NCBI GenBank assembly: GCA_963844405.1
Contig: CAWJNZ010000007.1
Location: 1,240,001 to 1,304,000, forward strand
DNA length: 64,000 bases
Direction: 5' to 3'
Source of the DNA: DASSUW01 sp963844405
Lineage (GTDB): Bacteria > Actinomycetota > Thermoleophilia > Solirubrobacterales > Solirubrobacteraceae
Under the pieces are notes generated by a model, which saw only the letters and a list, made by a program, of their open reading frames with translations, was not told the DNA's origin and ran no database searches. This document shows positions 33,142-41,927 of the stretch, piece after piece. The first letter of the stretch is position 1; each line of letters starts with the position of its first letter. Position numbers and translations under genes: made by a program.

Positions 33142-34250
33142 GCCGGCACCCCCGCGAAGCGGCGCGGGTCGGCGGCGGCCGCCCACTCGGGCAGCGGCTC
33201 GCCGGTCGCGGCGGCGGCGATCAGGTCGGCGGTCAGCGGCGCGAGCAGGATGCCGTTGCGGAAGTGGCCGGTCGCCCACAGGAGGCCGTCGGCGGTGCCG
33301 TGGCCGATGGCCGGCAGGTTGTCGGGCGTGGCCGGCCGGTGGCCCGCGAGCAGCTCCTCGATCTCGAGCTCGAGCACGCCGGGGACGACCTCGCTCATGT
33401 CGCGCAGCAGCTCGTAGACGCCGCCCGCCGTCGGCGCGCTGTCGGCGCGCTCCTCCATCGTGGCGCCGAGGACGTAGCCGCCGTCGGCGCGCGGCACGAG
33501 GTAGGCCTGCGGTCCGCGCACGGTGCGCTCGATCAGTCCTGGCCCGCGGGGGTCGCGCAGGCGCAGGACCTGGCCCTTGACCGGCCGCACGGGCACCGCG
33601 TCGGGCGCCTCGACCGAGCCAGTGCCGGTCGCCAGCAGCACCTTGTCGGCCCGGACGATCTCGCCGGTGGCGAGCCGCAGCCCCGCCGCACGATGATCGT
33701 GGATGTCGACCGCGGCCACGCGCGCGCGGCGGTACTCGCCGCCGGCGCGCTCGAAGGCGACCGCCAGCGCGGCGACCATCCGGCGGGGGTCGACGGAGTG
33801 GTCGCCCGGCACGTCGAGCGCGAGGCGGACCGTCGGCGCCAGCGCGGACTCGACACGGCGCGCCTGGCTCGGGCGCAGGCGCTCGACCTCGAGGCCGAGC
33901 TCGCGGCGGAAGGCGAGCGAGCGCTCGAGCGCCTCCGCCTCGTCGCGGTCGCGCGCCACGAGCAGCGTGCCGGTGGCGCGGTGGCCGGGGTCCTCGCCCG
34001 AGGCGGCGGCCAGCTCGTAACAGAAGTCCGCGAAGCCGCTCGCGGCGCGCAGCCCGAGCTCCACCGAGGCCGACTCGCCGGGCTCGGTCTCGCTGACCGG
34101 CGCGAGCATGCCGGCGGCGACCTGCCAGGCGCCGGGATCGCCGGCGTCGAGCACGACCGTGCGCAGCCCGCGCGCCGCGGCGCGCCACGCGCAGGCCAGG
34201 CCGATCGCCCCGCCGCCGGCTACGGCGAGGTCATACGTGCTCGAGGTCAC
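33138..34250 (-). CDS. thiO: glycine oxidase ThiO
   Basis: 370-residue FAD enzyme oxidising glycine to the imine used by ThiG. Dinucleotide motif YDLAVAGGGAIGLACAWRAA, and C-terminal GHRPATPDNLPAIG and LLWATGHFRNGILLAPLTAD. GTG 34250 lies just 3' of a TPP riboswitch whose 3' edge carries the GGGAGGG ribosome-binding site. Confidence 0.94.
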   Translation of the reverse strand: MTSSTYDLAVAGGGAIGLACAWRAAARGLRTVVLDAGDPGAWQVAAGMLAPVSETEPGESASVELGLRAASGFADFCYELAAASGEDPGHRATGTLLVARDRDEAEALERSLAFRRELGLEVERLRPSQARRVESALAPTVRLALDVPGDHSVDPRRMVAALAVAFERAGGEYRRARVAAVDIHDHRAAGLRLATGEIVRADKVLLATGTGSVEAPDAVPVRPVKGQVLRLRDPRGPGLIERTVRGPQAYLVPRADGGYVLGATMEERADSAPTAGGVYELLRDMSEVVPGVLELEIEELLAGHRPATPDNLPAIGHGTADGLLWATGHFRNGILLAPLTADLIAAAATGEPLPEWAAAADPRRFAGVPA

Positions 34251-34261
34251 TGCTGGACATT

Positions 34262-34353
34262 CCCTCCCTACGCCGGCACTACCCGGATCAGGTTCGACGG
34301 TCGGCGGCCCACTGCCGCCCTCTCAGCCCGGTGGTCGCGGGCTCCCGTAGTGC
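34262..34353 (-). promoter_or_regulatory. TPP riboswitch (THI element)
   Basis: Minus-strand sequence has the conserved CTGAGA (34326-34321) and AACCTGATCCGGGTAGTGCC blocks of the thiamine-pyrophosphate aptamer. P1 is formed by CTACG (34350-34346) and CGTAG (34272-34268). GGGAGGG follows directly after P1 and precedes the thiO GTG, so ligand binding can hide the ribosome-binding site. It controls thiO-thiS-thiG and probably phzF, not the divergent thiE. Confidence 0.95.
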
Positions 34354-34368
34354 TTACATGGTAGCCCG

Positions 34369-34986
34369 ATGAATCCTCGCGAGCGCCTCGCGACGGCCCG
34401 CCTGTACCTGGTCTGCGACGCCCGGCCGCGCGACTGGCTGGCCGCGGCCGTGCGCGGCGGCGTCGACATCGTGCAGCTGCGCGACAAGGCGCTCGACGAC
34501 GACGGCCTCGCGGTCGCCGCGCAGGACTTCCGCGAGCTCGGTGCGCTGTTCGTCCTCAACGACCGGCCGGACCTCGTGGCGGCGTGCGGCGCCGACGGCG
34601 TCCACGTCGGCCAGGACGACGCCACGCCGGCCGAGGCCCGCGCGCTCGTCGGTCCCGACCGGATCGTCGGCCGCTCGACGCACGCGCCCGAGCAGGCCGA
34701 CGCCGCGGAGGCCGACCCCGACGTCGACTACCTCGCCGTCGGGCCCGTGTGGGAGACGCCCACCAAGCTCGGCCGCCCGGCGGCCGGGCTCGAGTACGTC
34801 GAGTACGCGGCCCGCACGGTCACCAAGCCGTGGTTCGCGATCGGCGGCATCGCCCCCGCCAACCTCGCGGCCGTGGTCGAGCGCGGCGCGCGCCGCATCG
34901 TCGTCGTCCGCGCGATCGGCGAGGCCTCCGACCCCGAGGCGGCGGCCCGCGAGCTCGTGGGAGGACTGTGCCTGACGACCGCATGA
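34369..34986 (+). CDS. thiE: thiamine-phosphate synthase
   Basis: 205-residue TIM-barrel enzyme coupling HMP-PP and thiazole phosphate. RLYLVCDARP, IVQLRDKALDDDGL, FVLNDRPDLVAACGADGVHV, GRSTHAPEQA, LAVGPVWETPTK and WFAIGGIAPANL. It diverges from thiO across 118 bp almost filled by the riboswitch, so the two promoters must overlap the other transcript. No riboswitch on its own strand. Confidence 0.95.
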   Translation: MNPRERLATARLYLVCDARPRDWLAAAVRGGVDIVQLRDKALDDDGLAVAAQDFRELGALFVLNDRPDLVAACGADGVHVGQDDATPAEARALVGPDRIVGRSTHAPEQADAAEADPDVDYLAVGPVWETPTKLGRPAAGLEYVEYAARTVTKPWFAIGGIAPANLAAVVERGARRIVVVRAIGEASDPEAAARELVGGLCLTTA

Positions 34987-35414
34987 GCCGCGGCTACGCC
35001 CGTGCCCGCGAGCGCGACGAGGCGGCGCGCGCCTCGCTCGAGCCGCTCGCGCCCGGCGAGCGGCCGGGGGCGGTGACCGTGGCGGCGGTCGTCGCCGCCG
35101 TGCTCGGCCTGCTGCTGATCGTCCAGGTGATCGCGGTCGACGACGCCGACCTCGAGCCGCGCGCACTGCTGCTGTTCGCGGCGGTGATGTTCGTCGCCGC
35201 CGCCGGCATGTGGAAGGCGCAGTACTGGGCGGTGCTCGGCTTCGAGTTCTTCCTCGGCCTCACGCTCGTCTTCGCGGCCGTCTCGCTGATGTTCGCGGCC
35301 AACCTGCTGGCCGTCGCCTACGCCCTCGTGATCCTCGGCCTGACCGGCACCCTGTTCTGGAAGCTCGTGCGGGCGATGGCGCGCCTGCAGATGCCCAAGC
35401 GGCCGGGACGCTGA
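34983..35414 (+). CDS. small four-helix membrane protein, unknown
   Basis: 143 residues with four hydrophobic segments (AAVVAAVLGLLLIVQVIAV, ALLLFAAVMFVAAAGMW, WAVLGFEFFLGLTLVFAAVS, LLAVAYALVILGLTGTLFW) and basic ends. ATG 34983 overlaps the thiE stop (ATGA), so it is cotranslated with thiE. A link to thiamine is not shown by the sequence. Confidence 0.75.
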   Translation: MSRGYARARERDEAARASLEPLAPGERPGAVTVAAVVAAVLGLLLIVQVIAVDDADLEPRALLLFAAVMFVAAAGMWKAQYWAVLGFEFFLGLTLVFAAVSLMFAANLLAVAYALVILGLTGTLFWKLVRAMARLQMPKRPGR

Positions 35415-35437
35415 GGGCGCTGAAAGACCGCCTCCGC

Positions 35438-35443
35438 TAGCCT
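35438..35443 (+). promoter_or_regulatory. TANNNT box (TAGCCT) before lpdA
   Basis: TAGCCT ends 9 nt before the ATG at 35453, with no ribosome-binding site between. Confidence 0.35.
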
Positions 35444-35452
35444 GCGGCGCCC

Positions 35453-36838
35453 ATGCCCGAATCCTCCTACGACTGCATCGTCATCGGCTCGGGGCCCGGC
35501 GGGTACGTCGCCGCGATCCGCGCCGCCCAGCTCGGGATGAAGACCGCGGTGATCGAGAAGGACACCGTCGGCGGCCGCTGCCTGAACTACGCGTGCATCC
35601 CGGCGAAGGCGGTCCTGCGCACGGCGGACATCCTCACCGAGATCGAGGAGGCGGGCGACTTCGGCATCACCGTCGAGAACCACAGCGTCGACTTCGGCGC
35701 CGTCATGAAGCGCCGCCAGAAGGTCATCAAGACGCTGACCGGCGGCGTGGCGGGTCTCTTCAAGAAGAACAAGATCGAGTACATCGAGGGCTTCGGGTCG
35801 GTCACCGCCGAGGGCAACGTGAAGGTCGGCGGCAACTTCGACGGCACGGAGATCGAGGCCGCCAAGTGCGTGATCCTCGCCACCGGCTCGGTGCCCAAGC
35901 CGCTGCCCGGGACGCAGTTCGGCGGCCGCATCATCGGCACCGAGGAGGCATGGGCCCTCTCCGAGCTGCCGGGCAGGATCGCCGTCGTCGGCGCGGGCGC
36001 CTCGGGCGCCGAGATCGCCTCCGCGTACGGCCGCCTCGGCACCGAGGTGCTGCTGTTCGAGGCGCTCGACCGCGTGCTGCCGACCGAGGACGCCGACATC
36101 TCCAAGGTCGCCGCCCGCGCGCTCGCCAAGCAGAACATGACGATCCACACCGGGACGCTGGTGGAGAACGTCGAGGGCTCAGGCGACAAGGTGTCGTTCT
36201 CGTTCGGCGACCAGAGCGCCGAGGTCGAGTGGTTCGTCATCGCCGCCGGCCGCGGCCCCGACGTCGAGGGCCTCGGGCTCGACGAGGCGGGCGTGAAGCT
36301 CGACGACCGCGGCCTCATCGAGGTCGACGGCGCGCTGCGCACGTCGGTCAAGGGCGTCTACGCGATCGGCGACCTCGTGCCGGGCCCGGCGCTCGCCCAC
36401 AAGGCCTCCGACGAGGGCGTGATCGCCGTCGAGGACGCCTCCGGTCTGGAGACGCACCCGATCGAGTACATCGACATCCCGCGGGCCACCTTCTGCACGC
36501 CCAACGTCGGCTCCTTCGGGCTGACCGAGGAGCAGGCGCGCGAGCAGGGCCTCGACGTCGTGGTCGGCAAGGTCCAGTACGGCGCCGTCGGCGGCGGCAC
36601 CGTCTACGGCGACCGCAGCGGCGTCGTGAAGATCATCGGCGACAAGAAGTACGGCGAGATGGTCGGCGGGCACATCATCGGCTCGCGCGCGACCGAGCTG
36701 ATCCAGGAGCTCGTGAACGCCAAGCTGCTGGAGGGCGGCTTCCCCGAGGTCGCCCGCATCATCCACGGCCACCCGACCCTGTCGGAGGCCGTGATGGAGG
36801 CCGCGAGGGCCGCCGACGGCTGGCTGATCCACGGTTAG
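35453..36838 (+). CDS. lpdA: dihydrolipoyl dehydrogenase (E3)
   Basis: 461-residue FAD disulfide oxidoreductase that reoxidises lipoyl groups of 2-oxoacid dehydrogenase complexes. FAD motif VIGSGPGGYVAAIRAAQLG, redox Cys43/Cys48 in GGRCLNYACIPAKA, NAD motif IAVVGAGASGAEIASAYGRL, VYAIGDLVPGPALAHKASDE and the C-terminal active-site HGHPTLSEAVMEA. It probably serves both E1/E2 sets in this window. Confidence 0.96.
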   Translation: MPESSYDCIVIGSGPGGYVAAIRAAQLGMKTAVIEKDTVGGRCLNYACIPAKAVLRTADILTEIEEAGDFGITVENHSVDFGAVMKRRQKVIKTLTGGVAGLFKKNKIEYIEGFGSVTAEGNVKVGGNFDGTEIEAAKCVILATGSVPKPLPGTQFGGRIIGTEEAWALSELPGRIAVVGAGASGAEIASAYGRLGTEVLLFEALDRVLPTEDADISKVAARALAKQNMTIHTGTLVENVEGSGDKVSFSFGDQSAEVEWFVIAAGRGPDVEGLGLDEAGVKLDDRGLIEVDGALRTSVKGVYAIGDLVPGPALAHKASDEGVIAVEDASGLETHPIEYIDIPRATFCTPNVGSFGLTEEQAREQGLDVVVGKVQYGAVGGGTVYGDRSGVVKIIGDKKYGEMVGGHIIGSRATELIQELVNAKLLEGGFPEVARIIHGHPTLSEAVMEAARAADGWLIHG

Positions 36839-36851
36839 CGACGCCCCGGCC

Positions 36852-37382
36852 ATCAACGCGCAGGCGCGGTTCTTCTTCGACCTTTCGTCGCCGGTCGCCT
36901 ATCTCGCTGCCGAGCGCGTCAACCACGTGCTCGGCGAGGTGCCCGAGTGGGTGCCCGTGCGGCTCGGCGAGCCTGGCCCGTTCCGCTGCGCCGAGGAGGT
37001 CGCCGCCTACCGCGAGGACGTCGAGCGCGCGGCGCGCGCGCAGGGCGTGCAGCCGGTCGTGTGGCCGGAGCCGTTCCCGTCCGACAGCGAGTGGGCGATG
37101 CTGGTCGCCACCTACGCGAAGCAGATCGGCCGCGCCGTCGCCTTCAGCCTCGCTGCCTTCCGCCAGGCGTTCGCCGCCGGCCGCGACCTGTCCGAGCGCG
37201 ACAACGTGCTGATCGCGGCGGCGGCGTGCGAGATGCACCCGCTCGCGGTCGTCAAGGGCGCCGAGCTGCGCGGCACGCGCGAGAAGCTCGACCGCGCGAC
37301 CGAGGAGGCGCGCGCGGCGGGGGTGACCGACACGCCCGCGGTGGTGACGGCGGGCGGCGAGGTGATCGAGGTGCCGGCGTGA
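36852..37382 (+). CDS. DsbA-like/HCCA-isomerase family protein, start unclear
   Basis: Thioredoxin-fold protein of about 175 residues beginning around ARFFFDLSSPVAYLAAERV, with EPFPSDSEWAMLVATYAKQI, AFSLAAFRQAFAAGRDLSER and VTDTPAVVTAGGEVIEV. The active-site CxxC is absent (DLSSPVAY), as in 2-hydroxychromene-2-carboxylate isomerase/FrnE-type proteins. The frame is open from 36828 but has no ATG/GTG/TTG until GTG 36927, which would cut the first strand and helix. The coordinate given is an ATC codon and only marks where the fold begins. Confidence 0.65.
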   Translation: MNAQARFFFDLSSPVAYLAAERVNHVLGEVPEWVPVRLGEPGPFRCAEEVAAYREDVERAARAQGVQPVVWPEPFPSDSEWAMLVATYAKQIGRAVAFSLAAFRQAFAAGRDLSERDNVLIAAAACEMHPLAVVKGAELRGTREKLDRATEEARAAGVTDTPAVVTAGGEVIEVPA

Positions 37383-37624
37383 GGGCCAACCGAGCGTACG
37401 AGCTGATCGTCCGCCGCGGCGGCCGCGGGCCCGCGCTGCTGCGCTCGTCCACCGAGGTCGACCACGTCGAGGTCGTCGAGATCGACTCCGGCGAGGTGGT
37501 CCTCTTCTGGAACACCACGCCGGCGCAGACCGGCCGCCTCGCGCGCGCGCTGAAGGCCGACCTCGCCGGCCTCGAAGCGGACGAGTTCATGACCCGCTGG
37601 CGGCGCTACGACGCTCACCAGTGA
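37379..37624 (+). CDS. small hypothetical protein
   Basis: 81 residues, no recognised domain: VRRGGRGPALLRSSTEVDHV, then VEVVEIDSGEVVLFWNTTPA, and a helical C-terminus ending RWRRYDAHQ. GTG 37379 overlaps the previous stop (GTGA), which supports translation. Soluble. Confidence 0.65.
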   Translation: MRANRAYELIVRRGGRGPALLRSSTEVDHVEVVEIDSGEVVLFWNTTPAQTGRLARALKADLAGLEADEFMTRWRRYDAHQ

Positions 37625-37675
37625 GCTTGACACGAGCCGCAGGGGCGGAGACAGTCGTCACAGCCGGGAGCGGCA

Positions 37676-39589
37676 ATGGCGACGACGGCACCCATCACAC
37701 CTGAGGTCCACAGCGCTCCTGGGCGGCGGGTGCCCCTGCTCGCCGACGCGCCGCTCGACGATCCCGCGCTCGATCGCTTCGGCTTCGCCGACTTCGCGAA
37801 CGCGCTCTGCCTGATCGTCGACGACGAGGGCACCGCGACGCCGCTGACCATCGCCGTGAGCGCGCCGTGGGGCGGCGGCAAGAGCTCGCTCGGCTGCATG
37901 GTGCAGACGATGCTCGAGCGACGGGTCCGCAACCGCCACGGCGACGACCCGCGGCTCGTCGTCTGGTTCAACGCCTGGGAGCACGACGACGCCCCGCACC
38001 TCGGGGCCGCGCTCGCGGCGTCGGTCGTACGCGCGGCCGACCGCAACCGGCACTGGTGGCGGCGCGTGCTGGCGCCGCTGCCGAGCGCGATGCTGCAGGC
38101 CGGCGAGCGGTCGCGCCAGACTGTGGCGATCGCGGCCATCAGCGGCTTGGTCGGCCTGCTCGTCGCCGTGCTCGCGCCGAGCGGGTGGATCCAGTCGATC
38201 TTCGGCGGCGACGAGCGCGCGGCCTCGGGCGCCGGCGTGCTCGGCGTGGTCTTCTTCGCGGTCTTCATCGCCCGCCGCATGTTCACCACCGCGCGCGAGG
38301 CGGCGCGCTTCCTGGACGACCCGCGCTCAGCGGCGGCGCGGGGGACGATGACCGAGGTCAAGTACCAGTTCGGGCGGCTGATCGAGCACGCGACCCATCG
38401 CGGCCGGCTGGTCATCGTGGTCGACGACCTCGAGCGCTGCGGCGCCGATCGCGCCCTCGAGGTCTGCCAGGTCGCCAGCCAGCTGCTGGCGCAACCGGGC
38501 GTCGTCACCATCCTCCTCGCCGACCTGGAGCCGATCGCCCGCTCGGCCGGGGCGCGCTACGCCGTCTCGATGTCCGCCGAGGAGGCCGTCGATCCAGAGG
38601 AGATCGGACGGCGCTACCTGGCGAAGATCGTCCAGCTCGAGATCGCCTTGCCGCCGCCGTCGCCGGACGACATGCGGCGCGTCATCCGCGGGTACGGGCC
38701 GTCACTGCGGGAGGGCGTCGCGCAGACACAGCGCCTCACGTCCTTGGGCCGGGTCCGGCAGGCGTTGGCGCCCGACGCGTTGCTCTGCACGATTCGCGCA
38801 GGGCGCCGCCGCGTCGCGTCGCTCGGCCGCGAGCTCAACGCCTCGGAGCTCCGGCTCGCCGGGCTGTGGCGGACGATCAAGCGGGTCGTCGAGCGGGCGC
38901 GCTGGTGGCCGGTGGGCCTGATGTTCGCCGGGGTCGTCGTCTACGGCGCCATCGATCCGGCCTGGCTCGAGTCCGACGAGGACAACCCGGCCCTCGGCTT
39001 CGTCTTCATTGCGACGGTCGCGATCGGCTACTGGTCGCGCCGGCTGCGCAAGCGCAAGCGCGAGCAGCTGCGCAGCGACCTCGTCGAGCAGATCGAGGAA
39101 CTGAAGGGCCAGCAGCTGTCGCCGGAGGAGATCAAACGCGAGGTGCAGCGAACGTCCGCGCTACCGGAGGCCGACCCGGGACTGATCAACGACCTCATCT
39201 CCAGCTCGTTCCTCGACAGCGATGAGTTCCGCGACGTCGAGACCTTCATCGCCGAGCACCCGCCGGCGCTTCCGCGCGAGGCGAAGCGCAGCTTCAACCA
39301 CGCGCAGCTGCTCACCGAGATCGCGCGCGCCCGCCACATGTTCGGCGGCGACCCGGTGCTGACGCCCGCGCACCTCGCGAAGTGGCTCGTCTTCCGCGAG
39401 CAATGGCCCGCCCTGGGCCGCGCGATCGCCCTCGAGCCGCAGCGGCTGGCGGAGCTCGAGGCCGCCGACGGGCACGGCGAGCTGACGCCAGAGGCGGCCG
39501 AATTGCTCGCGCGCCAGCCGCACCTCGGCGACGTGATCCAGAGGCTGGTGTACTTCCAGCCCGCCGAGAACGGCCGCCCCGTGGAGTAG
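37676..39589 (+). CDS. KAP-family P-loop NTPase, membrane-inserted
   Basis: 637-residue STAND-like ATPase of the KAP group. Walker A in VSAPWGGGKSSLG (~63-72), the KAP signature VVWFNAWEHDD (~95-105), Walker B in LVIVVDDLERC (~244-254) and LLADLEPIARSAG. Two membrane segments sit between Walker A and B (~146-165, ~188-200), the typical KAP insertion, and two more follow near 410-425 and 440-455. The C-terminus is helical and charged. KAP NTPases include the plasmid-borne phage-exclusion protein PifA; here the gene is alone between metabolic genes. A perfect TTGACA (37627-37632) lies upstream, but no good -10 box does. Confidence 0.88.
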   Translation: MATTAPITPEVHSAPGRRVPLLADAPLDDPALDRFGFADFANALCLIVDDEGTATPLTIAVSAPWGGGKSSLGCMVQTMLERRVRNRHGDDPRLVVWFNAWEHDDAPHLGAALAASVVRAADRNRHWWRRVLAPLPSAMLQAGERSRQTVAIAAISGLVGLLVAVLAPSGWIQSIFGGDERAASGAGVLGVVFFAVFIARRMFTTAREAARFLDDPRSAAARGTMTEVKYQFGRLIEHATHRGRLVIVVDDLERCGADRALEVCQVASQLLAQPGVVTILLADLEPIARSAGARYAVSMSAEEAVDPEEIGRRYLAKIVQLEIALPPPSPDDMRRVIRGYGPSLREGVAQTQRLTSLGRVRQALAPDALLCTIRAGRRRVASLGRELNASELRLAGLWRTIKRVVERARWWPVGLMFAGVVVYGAIDPAWLESDEDNPALGFVFIATVAIGYWSRRLRKRKREQLRSDLVEQIEELKGQQLSPEEIKREVQRTSALPEADPGLINDLISSSFLDSDEFRDVETFIAEHPPALPREAKRSFNHAQLLTEIARARHMFGGDPVLTPAHLAKWLVFREQWPALGRAIALEPQRLAELEAADGHGELTPEAAELLARQPHLGDVIQRLVYFQPAENGRPVE

Positions 39590-39593
39590 GCGC

Positions 39594-39599
39594 TACTGT
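39594..39599 (+). promoter_or_regulatory. TANNNT box (TACTGT) before E1 alpha
   Basis: TACTGT ends 7 nt before the GTG at 39607. The spacer CCGGCCC has no ribosome-binding site. Confidence 0.45.
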
Positions 39600-39606
39600 C
39601 CGGCCC

Positions 39607-40845
39607 GTGGCCGACGTCACCGAGGAGGCGGGAGTAACCCGGGATCTGCCGGACCGCGAGGCGGCGCGGGAGTGGCTGGAGACGATGATGCTCATCCGGC
39701 GCTTCGAGGAGCGCGCCGGGGAGATGTACGCGAAGGCCAAGGTCGGCGGCTTCCTGCACCTGGCGATCGGCGAGGAGGCGACGATCGTCGGCGCCTGCCG
39801 CGCCATGCAGGACGACGACTACCTGATCTCGACGTACCGCTCTCACGGCCACGCGCTGGCCCGCGGATCGGACCCCGACCGCGTGATGGCCGAGCTGTTC
39901 GGGCGCGAGGAAGGCGTGTCGCACGGTCGCGGCGGCTCGATGCACATGTTCGACCTCGAGAACCGCTTCATGGGCGGCTACGGGATCGTCGGCGGCAACC
40001 TGCCGCTGGCCGCCGGCATGGCGCTGTCCTCCGACTACCAGGGGCTCGACGAGATCACCGTCTGCGTGTTCGGCGACGGCGCCGCCAATCAGGGCACCTT
40101 CGGCGAGACGCTCAACCTCGCCGCGCTCTGGAAGCTGCCGGTCGTCTTCATGGTCACCAACAACCAGTTCGGCATGGGCACGGCGATCGAGCGCCACTCC
40201 GCGGTGACCGACCTGCACCGGCGCGGCGAGGGCTTCGGCGTGCCCGGCCTGCGCTGCGACGGCATGGACGTGCTCGAGACCTACACGGTCATGCGCGAGG
40301 CGATCCGGCGCGCGCGCGAGGATCGCCAGCCGATCCTCGTCGAGGCCGTCACCTACCGCTTCCGCGGGCACTCGATGGCCGATCCCGAGGAGTACCGCAC
40401 CAAGGAGCAGGTCGCCGAGTGGCGCAAGCGCGATCCGATCAACATCTTCGCCGAGCGCCTGCTGCGCGACGGCGTGCTCGACGAGGGCGAGCCCGAGAAG
40501 ATGGACGAGGCGACGACCGCGCGCATCGACGAGGCCGTGAAGTTCGCCGACAACGCGCCGTTCCCGCCGCCCGAGTCGCTCTACGACCACATCTACGTGC
40601 TCGGCGACCAGGTCCAGGGCTGGTACTCGGTCGACGAGCGGTCGGCCGGCGTGCACCGCGGCGAGCACGAGCGGTCGCTGGCCGAGGCCGACCGCGGGCC
40701 GCTGGCGCACTACCACGAGGCGGTCGAGGCGGCGAACCGCGAGGACGTGGGCGAGGAGAAGCCGACCGACGAGGCGCAGGCCGAGGACGAGGAGGCCGAG
40801 GAGGCCCACGACGAGCCGGCCGAGGACGAGGAGGACGAGTCCTAG
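39607..40845 (+). CDS. pdhA: pyruvate dehydrogenase-type E1 alpha subunit
   Basis: 412-residue thiamine-diphosphate enzyme subunit (2-oxoacid decarboxylation). TPP motif VFGDGAANQGTFGETLNLAA with VTNNQFGMGTA, phosphorylation-loop-like YRFRGHSMADPEEYRTKEQV. The last ~40 residues are an unusual acidic tail (AEDEEAEEAHDEPAEDEEDE). GTG 39607 fits the leaderless promoter and family length. Its stop shares a base with the E1 beta GTG. Confidence 0.92.
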   Translation: MADVTEEAGVTRDLPDREAAREWLETMMLIRRFEERAGEMYAKAKVGGFLHLAIGEEATIVGACRAMQDDDYLISTYRSHGHALARGSDPDRVMAELFGREEGVSHGRGGSMHMFDLENRFMGGYGIVGGNLPLAAGMALSSDYQGLDEITVCVFGDGAANQGTFGETLNLAALWKLPVVFMVTNNQFGMGTAIERHSAVTDLHRRGEGFGVPGLRCDGMDVLETYTVMREAIRRAREDRQPILVEAVTYRFRGHSMADPEEYRTKEQVAEWRKRDPINIFAERLLRDGVLDEGEPEKMDEATTARIDEAVKFADNAPFPPPESLYDHIYVLGDQVQGWYSVDERSAGVHRGEHERSLAEADRGPLAHYHEAVEAANREDVGEEKPTDEAQAEDEEAEEAHDEPAEDEEDES

Positions 40846-41831
40846 TGGGCGTCGTGCGCTACCGCGAGGCGCTCAACCAGGCCCTGCGCGAGGAGATGCA
40901 GCGCGACGAGCGGGTCTTCCTGATGGGCGAGGACATCGGCGTCTTCAACGGCGCCTTCAAGGTCACGCAGGGCTTGCTGGAGGAATTTGGCGAGAAGCGC
41001 GTGCGCGACACGCCGATCTCCGAGAACACGATCGTCGGCATGGGCGTCGGCGCCGCCATGACCGGGCTGCGCCCGGTCGTCGAGCTCATGACGATCAACT
41101 TCTCGCTGCTGGCGATGGACCAGATCGTCAACCACATGGCGACGGTCCACTACATGTTCGGCGGCCAGGCCAAGGTCCCGATGGTCGTGCGGATGCCGCA
41201 GGGCGCCGGCCACCAGCTCGGGCCCACCCACTCGCACTGCCTGGAGGCGATGTACCTGCACGTGCCCGGGATGCTGCTCGCCGTGCCGTCCACGCCGGCC
41301 GACGCCAAGGGCCTGCTGAAGGCGGCGATCCGCGACGACAACCCGGTCGTCTTCATCGAGCACGAGTACCTGTACGGCCAGCGCGGCGACGTCCCGGACG
41401 ACGACGACCACGTGACGCACTTCGGGCAGGCGGCGATCCGCCGCGAGGGCGCCGACGTGACGATCGTCGGCATCTCGCGGATGGCGCTGACGGCACAGAA
41501 GGCGGCGGACATCCTGGCCAAGGAGCACGAGATCGAGGCCGAGGTGATCGACCCGCGCACGCTCCGCCCGCTCGACCTCGACACGATCCTCGAGTCGGTC
41601 GCCAAGACCAACCGCGCGGTGATCGTCGAGGAGGGCTGGCCGCACGGCGGCGTCGGCGCCAACCTCGCGGCGCTGATCCAGGAGCAGGCGTTCGACGACC
41701 TCGACGCCCCGGTCGCGCGCGTGACCGGCGCCGACCTGCCGATGCCGTACTCGAAGCCGCTCGAGCAGATCGCCTACCCGCACGAGCCGCAGATCGTCGA
41801 GGCCGTGCTGGCGACCTTCCGCGACCTCTAG
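40845..41831 (+). CDS. pdhB: pyruvate dehydrogenase-type E1 beta subunit
   Basis: 328-residue partner of E1 alpha. RYREALNQALREEMQRDERV, FLMGEDIGVFNGAFKVTQGL, DTPISENTIVGMGVGAAMTG, MPQGAGHQLGPTHSHCLEAM and IVEEGWPHGGVGANLA. GTG 40845 overlaps the E1 alpha TAG by one base. The matching E2 is probably the gene at 48886 and E3 lpdA at 35453. Confidence 0.93.
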   Translation: MGVVRYREALNQALREEMQRDERVFLMGEDIGVFNGAFKVTQGLLEEFGEKRVRDTPISENTIVGMGVGAAMTGLRPVVELMTINFSLLAMDQIVNHMATVHYMFGGQAKVPMVVRMPQGAGHQLGPTHSHCLEAMYLHVPGMLLAVPSTPADAKGLLKAAIRDDNPVVFIEHEYLYGQRGDVPDDDDHVTHFGQAAIRREGADVTIVGISRMALTAQKAADILAKEHEIEAEVIDPRTLRPLDLDTILESVAKTNRAVIVEEGWPHGGVGANLAALIQEQAFDDLDAPVARVTGADLPMPYSKPLEQIAYPHEPQIVEAVLATFRDL

Positions 41832-41848
41832 CTGCGACTCGTTCGCAG
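41832..41848 (+). terminator. hairpin after E1 beta
   Basis: CTGCGA-CTCGT-TCGCAG forms a 6-bp stem immediately after the stop codon. No T-run. A second hairpin, GAGGGG/CCCCTC (41890-41912), lies just before the DUF4331 ribosome-binding site AAGGAG (41917-41922). Confidence 0.4.
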
Positions 41849-41927
41849 CTGCGAGACCGCGGCGCATCCGATCCGGAGGGAGGCCCGTAGAGGGGAGCGG
41901 CTTGTCCCCCTCTCACAAGGAGCGCGC

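Noticed and set aside
37627..37656. sigma-70 promoter before the KAP gene
   Set aside because: The TTGACA is perfect, but no TANNNT-like -10 lies at 16-18 bp spacing, so it is not listed as a promoter.
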